This document shows, in pieces, positions 1 through 7,795 of a stretch of DNA of 64,000 nt. The stretch is from Bacillus sp. RO1 (GTDB taxonomy: Bacteria; Bacillota; Bacilli; Bacillales; Bacillaceae_I), in NCBI RefSeq assembly GCF_012524115.1, contig NZ_JAAZWB010000060.1, positions 1-64,000 on the forward strand. Direction: 5' to 3'. Numbering within the stretch: position 1 is the stretch's first letter; every line of letters starts with the position of its first letter. The notes beneath the pieces were generated by a model, which did not search any database, was not told the origin of the DNA, and worked only from the letters and a program-made list of their open reading frames with translations. A program made the position numbers and the translations under genes.

Positions 1-589
1 GTCACTAAGGTCTTCATAACGGGGATGAGGACCTTTCTCTTCCTTTTTTCTCATTACTGAGGTCTTCATAGCGGTGATGAGTAGCTCTGTCCGCATGCTT
101 TCCTGTTTCTGTGGACGTCATAACGGCGATGAGCATCTATCGCCTCCGGATTTCTCGTCACTGGGGTCTTCAATACTTTGATGAGGACCTCTCTCCTCCT
201 TGTTCCCCGTCACTGAGGTCTTCATAACGGCGATGAGGACCTCTATTCTCCTGGTTCCCCGTCACTGAGGTCTTCATAACGGCGATGATGACTTCTCTCC
301 TCCAGATTTCTCTTCACTGAGGTCTTCATAACGGCGATGAGGACCTCTATTCTCCTGGTTCCCCGTCACTGAGGTCTTCATAACGGCGATGAGGACCTCT
401 ATTCTCCTGGTTCCCCGTCACTGAGGTCTTCATAACGGTGATGAGGACCTCTCTCCTCCTTTTTCCCCGTCACTGAGGTCTTCATAACGGTGATGAGGAC
501 CTCTCTCCTCCTTTTTCCCCGTCACTGAGGTCTTCATAATGGTGATGAGGACCTCTATTCTCCTGGTTCCCCGTCACTGAGGTCTTCAT
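1..589. repeat. Tandem array of 52-bp hairpin units (11 full plus one partial copy)
   Basis: Units begin at 1, 53, 105, 157, 209, 261, 313, 365, 417, 469, 521 and 573 with an exact 52-bp step; the last stops at 589 and the left end runs off the window. The consensus unit has a conserved 6-base lead, an inverted repeat (GAGGTCTTCAT, 7-base loop AACGGYG, ATGAGGACCTC; 11 pairs, one G-U) and a pyrimidine-rich tail. Copy 1 changes both stem ends together (AAGGTC with GACCTT), which suggests the hairpin matters. Copies 2-4 are more degenerate. 52 is not a multiple of 3, and no convincing gene is present in this gene-free stretch. Function unknown. Confidence 0.95.
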
Positions 590-627
590 CCCAACGAATC
601 CATTATTTTATAGTTCCTTTAACAACT

Positions 628-658
628 AAAAAAACCAAAGCTTCCTAACAAGCTTTGG
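628..658 (-). terminator. Rho-independent terminator of dapA
   Basis: Perfect 9-bp inverted repeat (CCAAAGCTT at 635-643, AAGCTTTGG at 650-658) with a 6-base loop. In the minus-strand transcript it is followed by a run of seven U residues (628-634). It lies 14 bp past the dapA stop and would close the dpaA-dapA transcript. A shorter T-rich run on the other side could allow some termination in the plus direction. Confidence 0.9.
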
Positions 659-671
659 CTCTTTTTGAATA

Positions 672-1544
672 TTAAACTGTTTCTATAAGTTTCGTTAACG
701 TATTTCTTTCTTGTTCTGTTAACGGCACCAATGGAAGTCTTACACCGCCGACATCCATTCCTTTTAATTGTAGGGCTGTTTTTACTGGGGACGGGCTTGG
801 TGCACTGAATAATCCCTTCATGACAGGCAGCAACGTTTGATGCTGTTTCGCAGCACTCGCGATTTCCCCTGCCTCAAAAGAACGAATCATCTCTTGCATT
901 TCATTTCCTAACACATGTGACGCTACAGATACTACACCATTTCCTCCGATAGAAAGCACCGGCAAGGTTAAGCCGTCATCACCACTGTAAAGAACAAATT
1001 CATCCGGTGTATTTGCAATGATTTCAGTCATGGCATCCAGGTTTCCGCTTGCTTCTTTTACAGCAACGATGTTATCAATCTCAGAAAGGCGAACAATCGT
1101 TTCAACCGACATATTAACAACGGACCTACCAGGTATATTGTATAACATCACAGGCAGTGAAGTTTCAGATGCAATGGTACTAAAATGTTGATAAAGCCCT
1201 TCTTGACTCGGCTTATTGTAGTATGGTGCCACTAACATGATGGCATCAACACCTGCTGCCTCCGCTTTTTTTGTAAGGTCAATGGATGCTCTGGTATTAT
1301 TGCTTCCCGTGCCGGCAATTACTGGAATTCTACCGTCGACAACTTTTACAACATGAGCGAAAAGGGCGAGCTTTTCTTCTGTTGATAGTGTAGGAGATTC
1401 ACCTGTTGTTCCGGCAACAACAACGGAATCCGTACCGTTTTTTATAAGATAGTTGATCAATTGTGTTGTTTTCTCAAAATCTATGTTTCCTTTATTATCA
1501 AATGGAGTCACCATAGCTGTAGAAACTTTACCAAAGTTAATCAT
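672..1544 (-). CDS. dapA: 4-hydroxy-tetrahydrodipicolinate synthase
   Basis: Condenses pyruvate with aspartate semialdehyde, the first committed step to diaminopimelate, lysine and dipicolinate; cytoplasmic. The 290-residue length is normal for the family. Visible motifs are GTTGES (about 45-50), the YNIPGR loop with catalytic Tyr135, and Schiff-base Lys163 in VKEASGN. An AAGGAGAG Shine-Dalgarno sequence lies 10 bases before the ATG. The start overlaps the 3' end of dapG by 8 bases, so the two genes are probably translationally coupled. It is the last gene of the dpaA-dpaB-asd-dapG-dapA cluster. Confidence 0.98.
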   Translation of the reverse strand: MINFGKVSTAMVTPFDNKGNIDFEKTTQLINYLIKNGTDSVVVAGTTGESPTLSTEEKLALFAHVVKVVDGRIPVIAGTGSNNTRASIDLTKKAEAAGVDAIMLVAPYYNKPSQEGLYQHFSTIASETSLPVMLYNIPGRSVVNMSVETIVRLSEIDNIVAVKEASGNLDAMTEIIANTPDEFVLYSGDDGLTLPVLSIGGNGVVSVASHVLGNEMQEMIRSFEAGEIASAAKQHQTLLPVMKGLFSAPSPSPVKTALQLKGMDVGGVRLPLVPLTEQERNTLTKLIETV

Positions 1545-2808
1545 GAACTGTTTTCTCTCCTTCTTCTGCGGTTGGATGTAAAATCGTTATTTGTTTTCTT
1601 GCTAAATTGAAAGCCTTGTGTAAAGCATTCACCGCTTTAATCATATCTTCTTGTTTTACAAGTACCCAGATTGTGGTATGGCTATCTGCGGATTGAAGAA
1701 TTTGTATGCCGAGTTCCGACAGTGCTGATACTATTTTCGATGTTACCCCGGGTACACCTGTCATCCCCGCTCCAACTGTTGCAACTTTTGCACAGTGGCG
1801 GTTTACTTTTGGCTCATACCCCAATTTCTGCAGTACATTTATCGCTTTTTCACTCATTTCATCTGTGACGGTATAAACCACACTAGTAGGTGAAATATTG
1901 AAAAAGTCAACGCTAATTTGTTCATTGGCCATTGCGCGAAAGACTTCGGTTTGAATGCCATAATTGCCCTCTTTAGCAAAGACCTTTATTTGTGTGACAT
2001 TAGGTACATGGGCTATTCCCGTGATCAAGCGGTCCTTTACATCTGCACCTTTTCCCATTCTATCTAGCGAGGTCACTAATGTCCCAGTTGAATTGGAATA
2101 AGTCGACCTGATACGAATTGGAATCTTAGCTTGCATTGCAATTTCCACGGCACGAGGATGAATCACTTTAGCCCCTTGATATGCCATGTTACATATTTCG
2201 TTATAGGTGACAACAGGTAATGGAGAAGCATCTTTTACAATGCGTGGATCTGCTGTCATGACCCCTTCCACATCTGTAAAAATATCAATCCATTCTGCAT
2301 GAAGGGCTGCACCTAATGCGGCCGCTGAAGTATCACTTCCTCCACGCCCAATGGTGGAAATATCCCCGTTCTTCGTTTCCCCTTGAAATCCTGCCACAAC
2401 TACTACTTGGTGCAATTCTAGCATTTCAAGAAGTCTTTCACATTTCATTTCAATGATACGGGCATTTGTGTGGTCGTTATTGGTTCGGAATCCAGCCTGT
2501 GGACCGTTTAATGCAGTTGCAGATATTCCTTCCTTTTGCAGAAGGCTACTGAATACAATGGAAGAGATGATTTCTCCACAAGATAATAGCATATCTATTT
2601 CACGCTTTGACACGTTGTTCTTACCTGACTCCAAAAGGTTTAAAAGGGTGTCCGTTGCGTAAGGCTCCCCTTTTCTTCCCATGGCGGATACGACCACGAC
2701 CACTTTGTATCCATCGTTCACTGCCTTTTTTATATGGTTGACTGCAGCAAGTCTACTCGCTTCATCCCTTACTGACGTTCCACCAAATTTTTGAACTATT
2801 ATTTTCAT
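1537..2808 (-). CDS. dapG: Aspartate kinase I (aspartokinase)
   Basis: Phosphorylates aspartate, the entry to the aspartate amino-acid family. The protein begins MKIIVQKFGGTSV, the usual N-terminal kinase motif, and later has the RGGSDTSAAALGA substrate/nucleotide segment and two C-terminal ACT-type regulatory domains (from about residue 260). An upstream in-frame extension of five codons is rejected, because a GAGGTG ribosome binding site sits 7 bases before the ATG at 2808. Length is 423 residues, near that of B. subtilis DapG, the diaminopimelate-sensitive isozyme that serves spore cortex and dipicolinate supply. Feedback specificity is inferred from orthology only. Confidence 0.97.
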   Translation of the reverse strand: MKIIVQKFGGTSVRDEASRLAAVNHIKKAVNDGYKVVVVVSAMGRKGEPYATDTLLNLLESGKNNVSKREIDMLLSCGEIISSIVFSSLLQKEGISATALNGPQAGFRTNNDHTNARIIEMKCERLLEMLELHQVVVVAGFQGETKNGDISTIGRGGSDTSAAALGAALHAEWIDIFTDVEGVMTADPRIVKDASPLPVVTYNEICNMAYQGAKVIHPRAVEIAMQAKIPIRIRSTYSNSTGTLVTSLDRMGKGADVKDRLITGIAHVPNVTQIKVFAKEGNYGIQTEVFRAMANEQISVDFFNISPTSVVYTVTDEMSEKAINVLQKLGYEPKVNRHCAKVATVGAGMTGVPGVTSKIVSALSELGIQILQSADSHTTIWVLVKQEDMIKAVNALHKAFNLARKQITILHPTAEEGEKTVHD

Positions 2809-2930
2809 ATATTGACACCTCATCGCGGTTTAGAAACATCCTTAATACATACGAAAGATGTGATGAAAATAGTACCTTCCAAGAAGGCGCTCACTGTTCA
2901 AGAATGGCGATGGGGTAAATCGGTCTTTCT

Positions 2931-2962
2931 TCCGAAAAGAAAAGGTCTCTGAAAGACCTTTT
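2931..2962 (-). terminator. Terminator-like hairpin between asd and dapG
   Basis: Inverted repeat AAAAGGTCT (2954-2962 on the transcript side) and AGACCTTTT (2940-2948) with a 5-base loop, followed in the minus-strand RNA by CTTTTCGG. The U-tract is short, so it may be a partial terminator or attenuator that sets dapG-dapA expression relative to asd. Confidence 0.65.
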
Positions 2963-2970
2963 ATCTCTAT

Positions 2971-4014
2971 TTATTGGTTGATTACGCCGAGTTTCACTAA
3001 GCTCTCTGCTATTTGTACGGAATTCCAAGCTGCACCTTTTAACAAGTTGTCAGATACAATCCATAAATGGAAGCCTCTTTTGTTATCTAAGTCCTTCCTG
3101 ATTCGACCGACAAACACATCGTTAGAACCTACACAATCAGCAGGCATCGGGTATACCTGTTCTGCAGGATTGTCTTGCAGTACCACTCCAGGAGCTTTTT
3201 CAAGCAACGCCTTTAAATCTTGAACAGTCACATTTTCGTCTTCTACTTCAATATATACAGACTCGGAATGTCCTGTTACAACTGGAAGACGTACACAAGT
3301 AGCTGCAACCTGTAAGTTTTGATCGTGCATAATTTTTTTCGTTTCATTTATCATTTTTAGTTCTTCAAAAGTGAAACCATTCTCTTCAAACTTATCAATC
3401 TGCGGAATGGCATTGAAAGCGATTTGATAATGTTTCTTATCACCTTTTACAGGTAGAATGCTTGGTGTGAATGCTACATTGTTTAAAATGGCCTGTGATT
3501 GGGATTCTAGTTCTTCGATTGCCGCCGCACCTGCTCCTGATACTGCTTGATAAGTGCTGACAATAACTTTAGTTAGACCAAATGATTTCCTGATTGGCTC
3601 TAGTGCGACCACCATTTGAATAGTTGAGCAATTTGGGTTGGCAATGATTCCGTTATGGGATTTAATGTCTTCTTCATTTACTTCTGGAACTACTAACGGG
3701 ACATTTGGATCCATACGGAAGAAACTAGTGTTATCAACCACTATCGCTCCACGCTTTGCCGCTTCAGGGGCAAGCTCCTTGGAAACACTTCCTCCTGCAC
3801 TGAACAATGCTATATGAACACCCTCAAATTTATCAGGTGTTGCAACTTCAATTGTCACTTCTTCCCCTTTAAATAATACTTTTTTACCTGCAGAGCGCTC
3901 CGAAGATAATAGCGTAAGCTTCTTAACCGGGAAATTTCTCTCTTCTAATGTATGAAGCATTTGCTGTCCTACTGCTCCTGTTGCGCCTACAACTGCTACA
4001 TGTAAACCACTCAT
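2971..4014 (-). CDS. asd: Aspartate-semialdehyde dehydrogenase
   Basis: Reduces aspartyl phosphate to aspartate semialdehyde with NADPH, the second step of the aspartate pathway. The 347-residue protein has an N-terminal Rossmann motif ([10 protein letters not shown], about 9-18), catalytic Cys129 in NPNCSTIQM, and the histidine of the [10 protein letters not shown] segment near residue 244. A GAGAGGTG ribosome binding site stands 8 bases before the ATG. It lies between the dipicolinate synthase genes and dapG/dapA, so this cluster makes every enzyme from aspartate to dihydrodipicolinate. Confidence 0.98.
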   Translation of the reverse strand: MSGLHVAVVGATGAVGQQMLHTLEERNFPVKKLTLLSSERSAGKKVLFKGEEVTIEVATPDKFEGVHIALFSAGGSVSKELAPEAAKRGAIVVDNTSFFRMDPNVPLVVPEVNEEDIKSHNGIIANPNCSTIQMVVALEPIRKSFGLTKVIVSTYQAVSGAGAAAIEELESQSQAILNNVAFTPSILPVKGDKKHYQIAFNAIPQIDKFEENGFTFEELKMINETKKIMHDQNLQVAATCVRLPVVTGHSESVYIEVEDENVTVQDLKALLEKAPGVVLQDNPAEQVYPMPADCVGSNDVFVGRIRKDLDNKRGFHLWIVSDNLLKGAAWNSVQIAESLVKLGVINQ

Positions 4015-4120
4015 CTATTAAGCACCTCTCCATTTTAAAAATAGCTCTATTAATATTTCACTGAGCTTTCAGAATAAATATTCATATATAGTTTTTAATT
4101 TTATCATATTACTGAAATAA

Positions 4121-4154
4121 AGAAGAGAAGAAATTCTTACTTTTCTTCTCTTCT
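4121..4154 (-). terminator. Purine-rich hairpin after dpaB, weak terminator
   Basis: Perfect 13-bp inverted repeat (AGAAGAGAAGAAA at 4121-4133, TTTCTTCTCTTCT at 4142-4154) with an 8-base loop, starting 12 bp after the dpaB stop. In the transcript it is followed by UUAUUU rather than a clean U-run. It may separate the sporulation-specific dpaAB transcript from asd, which is needed in growth. Confidence 0.6.
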
Positions 4155-4166
4155 GAACAAATTTTA

Positions 4167-4766
4167 TTATAAATCGTCTTTGTACCTTTCCACGATGACT
4201 GGTTGAATTTGTTTATGATCTAATGCATGCTCAACTGTTGGCATGAGCATACTCATTCTGGCAACCATGGAATTCGGTTTTTTGTCCGGTGCATCTTGCC
4301 CATAAGGAATAAAGTATATATTTTTGGTAGCCATTAATCTCATCAAATTTAATCCGTTTAATCCGAGGGCATCATTGGTAGATATCCCTAAGACTACAGG
4401 GTTATGATTTCGCAGTGTTGCTTTTGCAGCCATTAGTACAGGTGAATCTGTAAGCGCATTAGCCAATTTACTCATCGAGTTCCCGGTTAAAGGGGCAATG
4501 ATCATACAATCCAATGGAATCTTCGGTCCAAGCGGTTCTGCTTTTACAATGGAATCAATCACTTTAAATCCTGTCATGTCTTCAATCAATTTAATCCAAT
4601 CTTCCCCTTGACCGAACCTTGTATTTGTATGTTGAACGGTCGAAGTAACTACTGGCCTCACTTCAGCACCAGCATCAAGTAGTTTTTGTATTTCCGGAAT
4701 AACAGCATCATACGTACAATGAGACCCCGTTAAACCAAAACCTAGCCGTTTTCCTTTTAATTGCAT
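4167..4766 (-). CDS. dpaB: Dipicolinate synthase subunit B
   Basis: Flavoprotein-like subunit of dipicolinate synthase (SpoVFB), which with DpaA oxidises dihydrodipicolinate to dipicolinate in the mother cell during sporulation. The 199-residue protein begins LKGKRLGFGLTGSHCTYD, typical of the HFCD (phosphopantothenoylcysteine decarboxylase-like) fold, and carries the PLTGNSMSKLANALTDSPV segment of that family around residues 92-110. It starts 2 bp after the dpaA stop. Its presence indicates an endospore former. Confidence 0.97.
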   Translation of the reverse strand: MQLKGKRLGFGLTGSHCTYDAVIPEIQKLLDAGAEVRPVVTSTVQHTNTRFGQGEDWIKLIEDMTGFKVIDSIVKAEPLGPKIPLDCMIIAPLTGNSMSKLANALTDSPVLMAAKATLRNHNPVVLGISTNDALGLNGLNLMRLMATKNIYFIPYGQDAPDKKPNSMVARMSMLMPTVEHALDHKQIQPVIVERYKDDL

Positions 4767-4768
4767 GG

Positions 4769-5665
4769 TTAATTCCCCTTTCTCCCTTCCATTTCTTCTT
4801 TAAGTAATTGTGACAAAACATTCGCCACGATCTGCCCCGCAGTTTTCGGAGCAACAATTCCTGGAAGTCCTGGAGCTAATAATGCTTTAATTCCTCTTTT
4901 CTCGGCATACCGGAAATCAGTACCTCCTGGTTTGGATGCCAAATCGATAATTAGAGTATGAGCAGGCATTTTAGAGATTACATCCGATGTAACGATTAGG
5001 TGTGGAATAGTATTAATACAAACATCAACATCTGTGACATTCTCAGCCAAGTCGTTTAGATAAAAAGGAGTTACGCCCATCTCGAATATACGGGCAATAT
5101 GTTCGGACTTTCGAGCGCCTACACGTACATTGGCACCGAGTGCGGCAAAAGTTCGTGCTACACTCATTCCTACTCTCCCTAATCCCAGCACCGCTACATT
5201 GGAGTTATGGATCGTAATATCTGTATGTTGAATCACCATCATGATGGTACCTTCCACAGTTGGAATTGCATTATAAATGGCAACATCATCACGATCAAAC
5301 AATTGAACCAACTTCCTATTTGTACTTGCAACCAGTTGATTCAAATACGGATTGGTGATTCCTGAATAAATGGTACAGTGATCTGGTGTATTCTTGACTA
5401 TTTCCTCCGTTAGCACAATTTTTTCGTTTGAGAAAATTGTATCAACCTGCCCCTCTAAATTTGTGCCGGGAACAGGAAGGATAATGGCATTGACAGTCGT
5501 GAAATCTACTTCATTCATCTGCTCCTTTGAAGCACCAGTAAAGCCGTGATCTAATTGGTCAAATCCTACAAGCGAAAGCTTCGCGTCTAGCTCAATAAGC
5601 TTGCGTATCACTTCCAACTGCCTTGCATCACCGCCAATGACAGCTATGTGCAAACCGGTCAGCAT
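4769..5665 (-). CDS. dpaA: Dipicolinate synthase subunit A
   Basis: NAD(P)-binding subunit of dipicolinate synthase (SpoVFA). The 298-residue protein has an N-terminal IAVIGGDARQLE stretch and a central Rossmann motif (VAVLGLGRVGMSVART, around 153-168), ending with the conserved LLAPGLPGIVAPKTAGQI segment. An AAGGTGA ribosome binding site lies 7 bases before the ATG. It heads the dpaA-dpaB-asd-dapG-dapA cluster. In B. subtilis this operon is transcribed by sigma-K in the mother cell. Confidence 0.97.
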   Translation of the reverse strand: MLTGLHIAVIGGDARQLEVIRKLIELDAKLSLVGFDQLDHGFTGASKEQMNEVDFTTVNAIILPVPGTNLEGQVDTIFSNEKIVLTEEIVKNTPDHCTIYSGITNPYLNQLVASTNRKLVQLFDRDDVAIYNAIPTVEGTIMMVIQHTDITIHNSNVAVLGLGRVGMSVARTFAALGANVRVGARKSEHIARIFEMGVTPFYLNDLAENVTDVDVCINTIPHLIVTSDVISKMPAHTLIIDLASKPGGTDFRYAEKRGIKALLAPGLPGIVAPKTAGQIVANVLSQLLKEEMEGRKGN

Positions 5666-5739
5666 ATATCGTTCACCTTCTTCTACTTCGTGAAAGTTTG
5701 TAAATCTGGCTCAAGTTTTTCTTACTTACACATCTTATG

Positions 5740-5748
5740 TAACCTATG
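5740..5748 (-). promoter_or_regulatory. Candidate sigma-K -10 element upstream of dpaA
   Basis: The minus strand reads CATAGGTTA, a full match to the sigma-K -10 consensus CATANNNTA, about 75 bp upstream of the dpaA start. The sigma-K -35 is short and loose, and I see no convincing match at the right spacing. The call rests on the -10 alone plus the known sigma-K control of B. subtilis spoVF. Confidence 0.35.
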
Positions 5749-5878
5749 GAAAATCTGTGCTTGAATCAAAGGAGAAAGGGAAGAGTTTGCAAGTAGGTGG
5801 TATTTAGGAGTATGTGGATGGATTCATTGGATGTTTATTGATCTAATAGCTCAAATAAGAAATTATTTTTTATGTTCT

Positions 5879-6165
5879 GGGCTTAGAGAGGGCTTCTCTT
5901 ATATCTAAAGTTGTTTGATCTATGCTGTTAGGGCTTAGAAAAAGCTTCTCTCTTACCGAAATACACGTTACCCTTGCCGTTCGGGCTTAGAGAAGGCTCC
6001 TCTCTTACCGAAATCTGGGGTACCCCTGCTTTTCTGGCTAGAGAAGGCTTCACTCTTACCGAAATCAGTGGTACCCCTGCCATTCGGGCTTAGAAAAGGC
6101 TTCTCTATTCTCTACTACCGTATACCACGTAATCCTTGCCGTTCGGGCATACAAAGCTCTTGAAC
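5879..6165. repeat. Second tandem array with about 52-bp period (five to six degenerate units)
   Basis: Units starting with GGGCTTAG or close variants begin at about 5879, 5931, 5983, 6035, 6086 and 6145; the first steps are 52 bp, then 51 and 59. The core contains the perfect short inverted repeat AGAGAAGGCTTCTCT or near variants, followed by CTTACCGAAAT and a GGTACCCCTGCC segment. It fills the gene-free stretch between ymxH and dpaA (5666-6195). The unit is not visibly related in sequence to the 1-589 array. Function unknown. Confidence 0.85.
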
Positions 6166-6166
6166 A

Positions 6167-6192
6167 CAAAAAAAACCCAGCTCACGCCGAGT
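6167..6192 (-). terminator. Rho-independent terminator of ymxH
   Basis: Inverted repeat ACTCGGC (6186-6192) and GCTGGGT (6175-6181), 7 pairs with two G-U and a 4-base loop, followed in the minus-strand RNA by a run of eight U residues (6167-6174). It begins a few bases after the ymxH stop. Confidence 0.85.
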
Positions 6193-6195
6193 CAT

Positions 6196-6441
6196 TTACT
6201 CTTCTTCTTCCGGTATGTCAATAATAATCATATCTGTACCAATCTTTTTAATATGATTCCACGGTACACGAATATCACTTCCTTCTTTCTTCAATCCGAA
6301 CCATTTCAATGAAGGAATGATGAGCGAACGTATCTCACCGGTATTTTCGTTGATCTCAAGATCTGTATGACCGAGTATCCCAAGGCGTTCTGCCCGTTTC
6401 ACATCGACAATTTCCTTTCCGCTCATTTCACTTAACCTCAT
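6196..6441 (-). CDS. ymxH: PRC-barrel protein of the YlmC/YmxH family
   Basis: Small 81-residue protein beginning MRLSEMSGKEIVDVKRAERLG, the usual start of the PRC-barrel YlmC/YmxH sporulation family, with the GILGHTDLEIN and WNHIKKIGTDMIIID segments of a single small barrel and an acidic tail. The biochemical role is not known. Its own terminator follows at once, and a strong mlpA terminator precedes it, so it is probably transcribed on its own; a GGAGGTG ribosome binding site precedes the ATG. Confidence 0.93.
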   Translation of the reverse strand: MRLSEMSGKEIVDVKRAERLGILGHTDLEINENTGEIRSLIIPSLKWFGLKKEGSDIRVPWNHIKKIGTDMIIIDIPEEEE

Positions 6442-6483
6442 ATAAAATACACCTCCTATATTATCTATATTAGAAGAAGTCCA

Positions 6484-6513
6484 AAAAAAAACCTGCCATT
6501 AGAAAATGGCAGG
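6484..6513 (-). terminator. Strong rho-independent terminator of mlpA
   Basis: Perfect 9-bp stem (CCTGCCATT at 6492-6500, AATGGCAGG at 6505-6513) with a 4-base loop, followed in the minus-strand RNA by nine U residues. It lies just after the mlpA stop and isolates the ymxH gene from the upstream pnp-ylxY-mlpA transcript. Confidence 0.95.
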
Positions 6514-6520
6514 CATCATA

Positions 6521-7765
6521 TTATTTTTCTTGAATTGATTTAGGCATTTCGCCGCTAGGACTGATCAAAGCAACCGAGTATTCATCTGTAAAAATCTTGG
6601 TTGCCAAGTTATTGACAGATTCCTCTGTGATACTATTGATTCTTTCTAATATATCATCAAGGGAGCGATGTCTTCCAAGGAGAAGCTCATTCTTTCCGTT
6701 TCTGCTCATCCGACTATTTGTACTCTCAAGACTCAACATAAGACTGCCTTTAATTTGCTCTTTACTGTTAACCAGTTCTTTTTTTGTAATCCCGTCGCGT
6801 TTAAGCGTGTTAAGTGTTTGTTGTATGGTTTCAAACAACAGATCTAATTGGTTGCTGCCAGTTCCACCATAAATGGTAAGCATCCCGTTGTCTTGGAAAG
6901 TGGAGTGGTAGGAATAGACGGAATATGCAAGTCCGCGTTCCTCCCTTACATCCTGGAATAGACGACTGCTCATACTGCCGCCAAGGACATTGTTCAATAC
7001 AATCAAATTGTAAATATCTTTATCCCCAATTTGAAGCCCATCGTAACCTATGCAGAGATGAGCTTGTTCAGTCGTTTTCTTCTTTGCAATTCGTCCGGTT
7101 TCAAAGGAAGGTTTTACGTATTCACGCTTAGAGTAACCAGTTTCATAACTTCCAAATAGGTCTTCAATCTCTTTGACAAATGACTCATCAATATTACCAG
7201 CTACTGAAATGACCACATTGTCAGGAGTATAGGTTTCCTTCATATATTCACGCAACGTATTGCCGTTAAAGGCAGATAACGTTTCTTCCGTTCCTAATAT
7301 CGGATAACCTAAAGGATGATTTCCATAGGATGCTCTCGCCAATACGTCATGAACGATATCATCTGGTGCATCTTCATACATTTTGATTTCCTCGTACACA
7401 ACATTTTTTTCTTTTTTCAATTCTTCTTCATCAAAGATTGAATGGAAAAACATATCTGCTAAGACGCCAAGTGCATAGGAGGAATGTTCATCCATCACTT
7501 TTGCATAATAACATGTGTATTCCTTTGAAGTGAATGCATTAACCTGCCCTCCGATTGAATCGAAAGCCTCAGCAATTTCACGTGCATTTTTTGTTTCTGT
7601 TCCTTTAAAAAACATATGTTCAAGGAAATGCGATACACCATTGTTAACGTTATCTTCATTCCGTGAACCTGTACCAATCCATACGCCAATCGCAACCGAG
7701 CGGACGTGTGGTATATTTTCTAAAACGATTCTAACTCCGTTTGAACATGTATGTTTAGTAAGCAA
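6521..7765 (-). CDS. mlpA: M16-family zinc protease-like protein (insulinase/processing peptidase family)
   Basis: The 414-residue protein has the inverted zinc-binding motif HFLEH at residues 46-50, followed by the second metal-ligand region (KKEKNVVYEEIKMYEDAPDD), and a C-terminal partner-like domain with GGSMSSRLFQDVREERGLAYSV. It is the ortholog of B. subtilis MlpA (YmxG), reported to influence aprE expression. The start is TTG: AGGAGG sits 7 bases before it and no ATG fits. It follows ylxY after 30 bp and ends at a strong terminator. Confidence 0.96.
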   Translation of the reverse strand: MLTKHTCSNGVRIVLENIPHVRSVAIGVWIGTGSRNEDNVNNGVSHFLEHMFFKGTETKNAREIAEAFDSIGGQVNAFTSKEYTCYYAKVMDEHSSYALGVLADMFFHSIFDEEELKKEKNVVYEEIKMYEDAPDDIVHDVLARASYGNHPLGYPILGTEETLSAFNGNTLREYMKETYTPDNVVISVAGNIDESFVKEIEDLFGSYETGYSKREYVKPSFETGRIAKKKTTEQAHLCIGYDGLQIGDKDIYNLIVLNNVLGGSMSSRLFQDVREERGLAYSVYSYHSTFQDNGMLTIYGGTGSNQLDLLFETIQQTLNTLKRDGITKKELVNSKEQIKGSLMLSLESTNSRMSRNGKNELLLGRHRSLDDILERINSITEESVNNLATKIFTDEYSVALISPSGEMPKSIQEK

Positions 7766-7795
7766 CGATAATCCTCCTATTCAAGTTTGCCAAAT

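Noticed and set aside
1-589. CRISPR array
   Set aside because: The whole 52-bp unit repeats, including the part that would be spacer, and spacers are not unique. No cas genes are present in the window.
1-589. Repetitive protein-coding gene or minus-strand mini-ORFs (ATGAAGACCTCAGTGAC in each unit)
   Set aside because: The 52-bp period shifts frame at each unit, reading frames close within two units, and no usable start spacing to the AGGAGG-like segments is seen.
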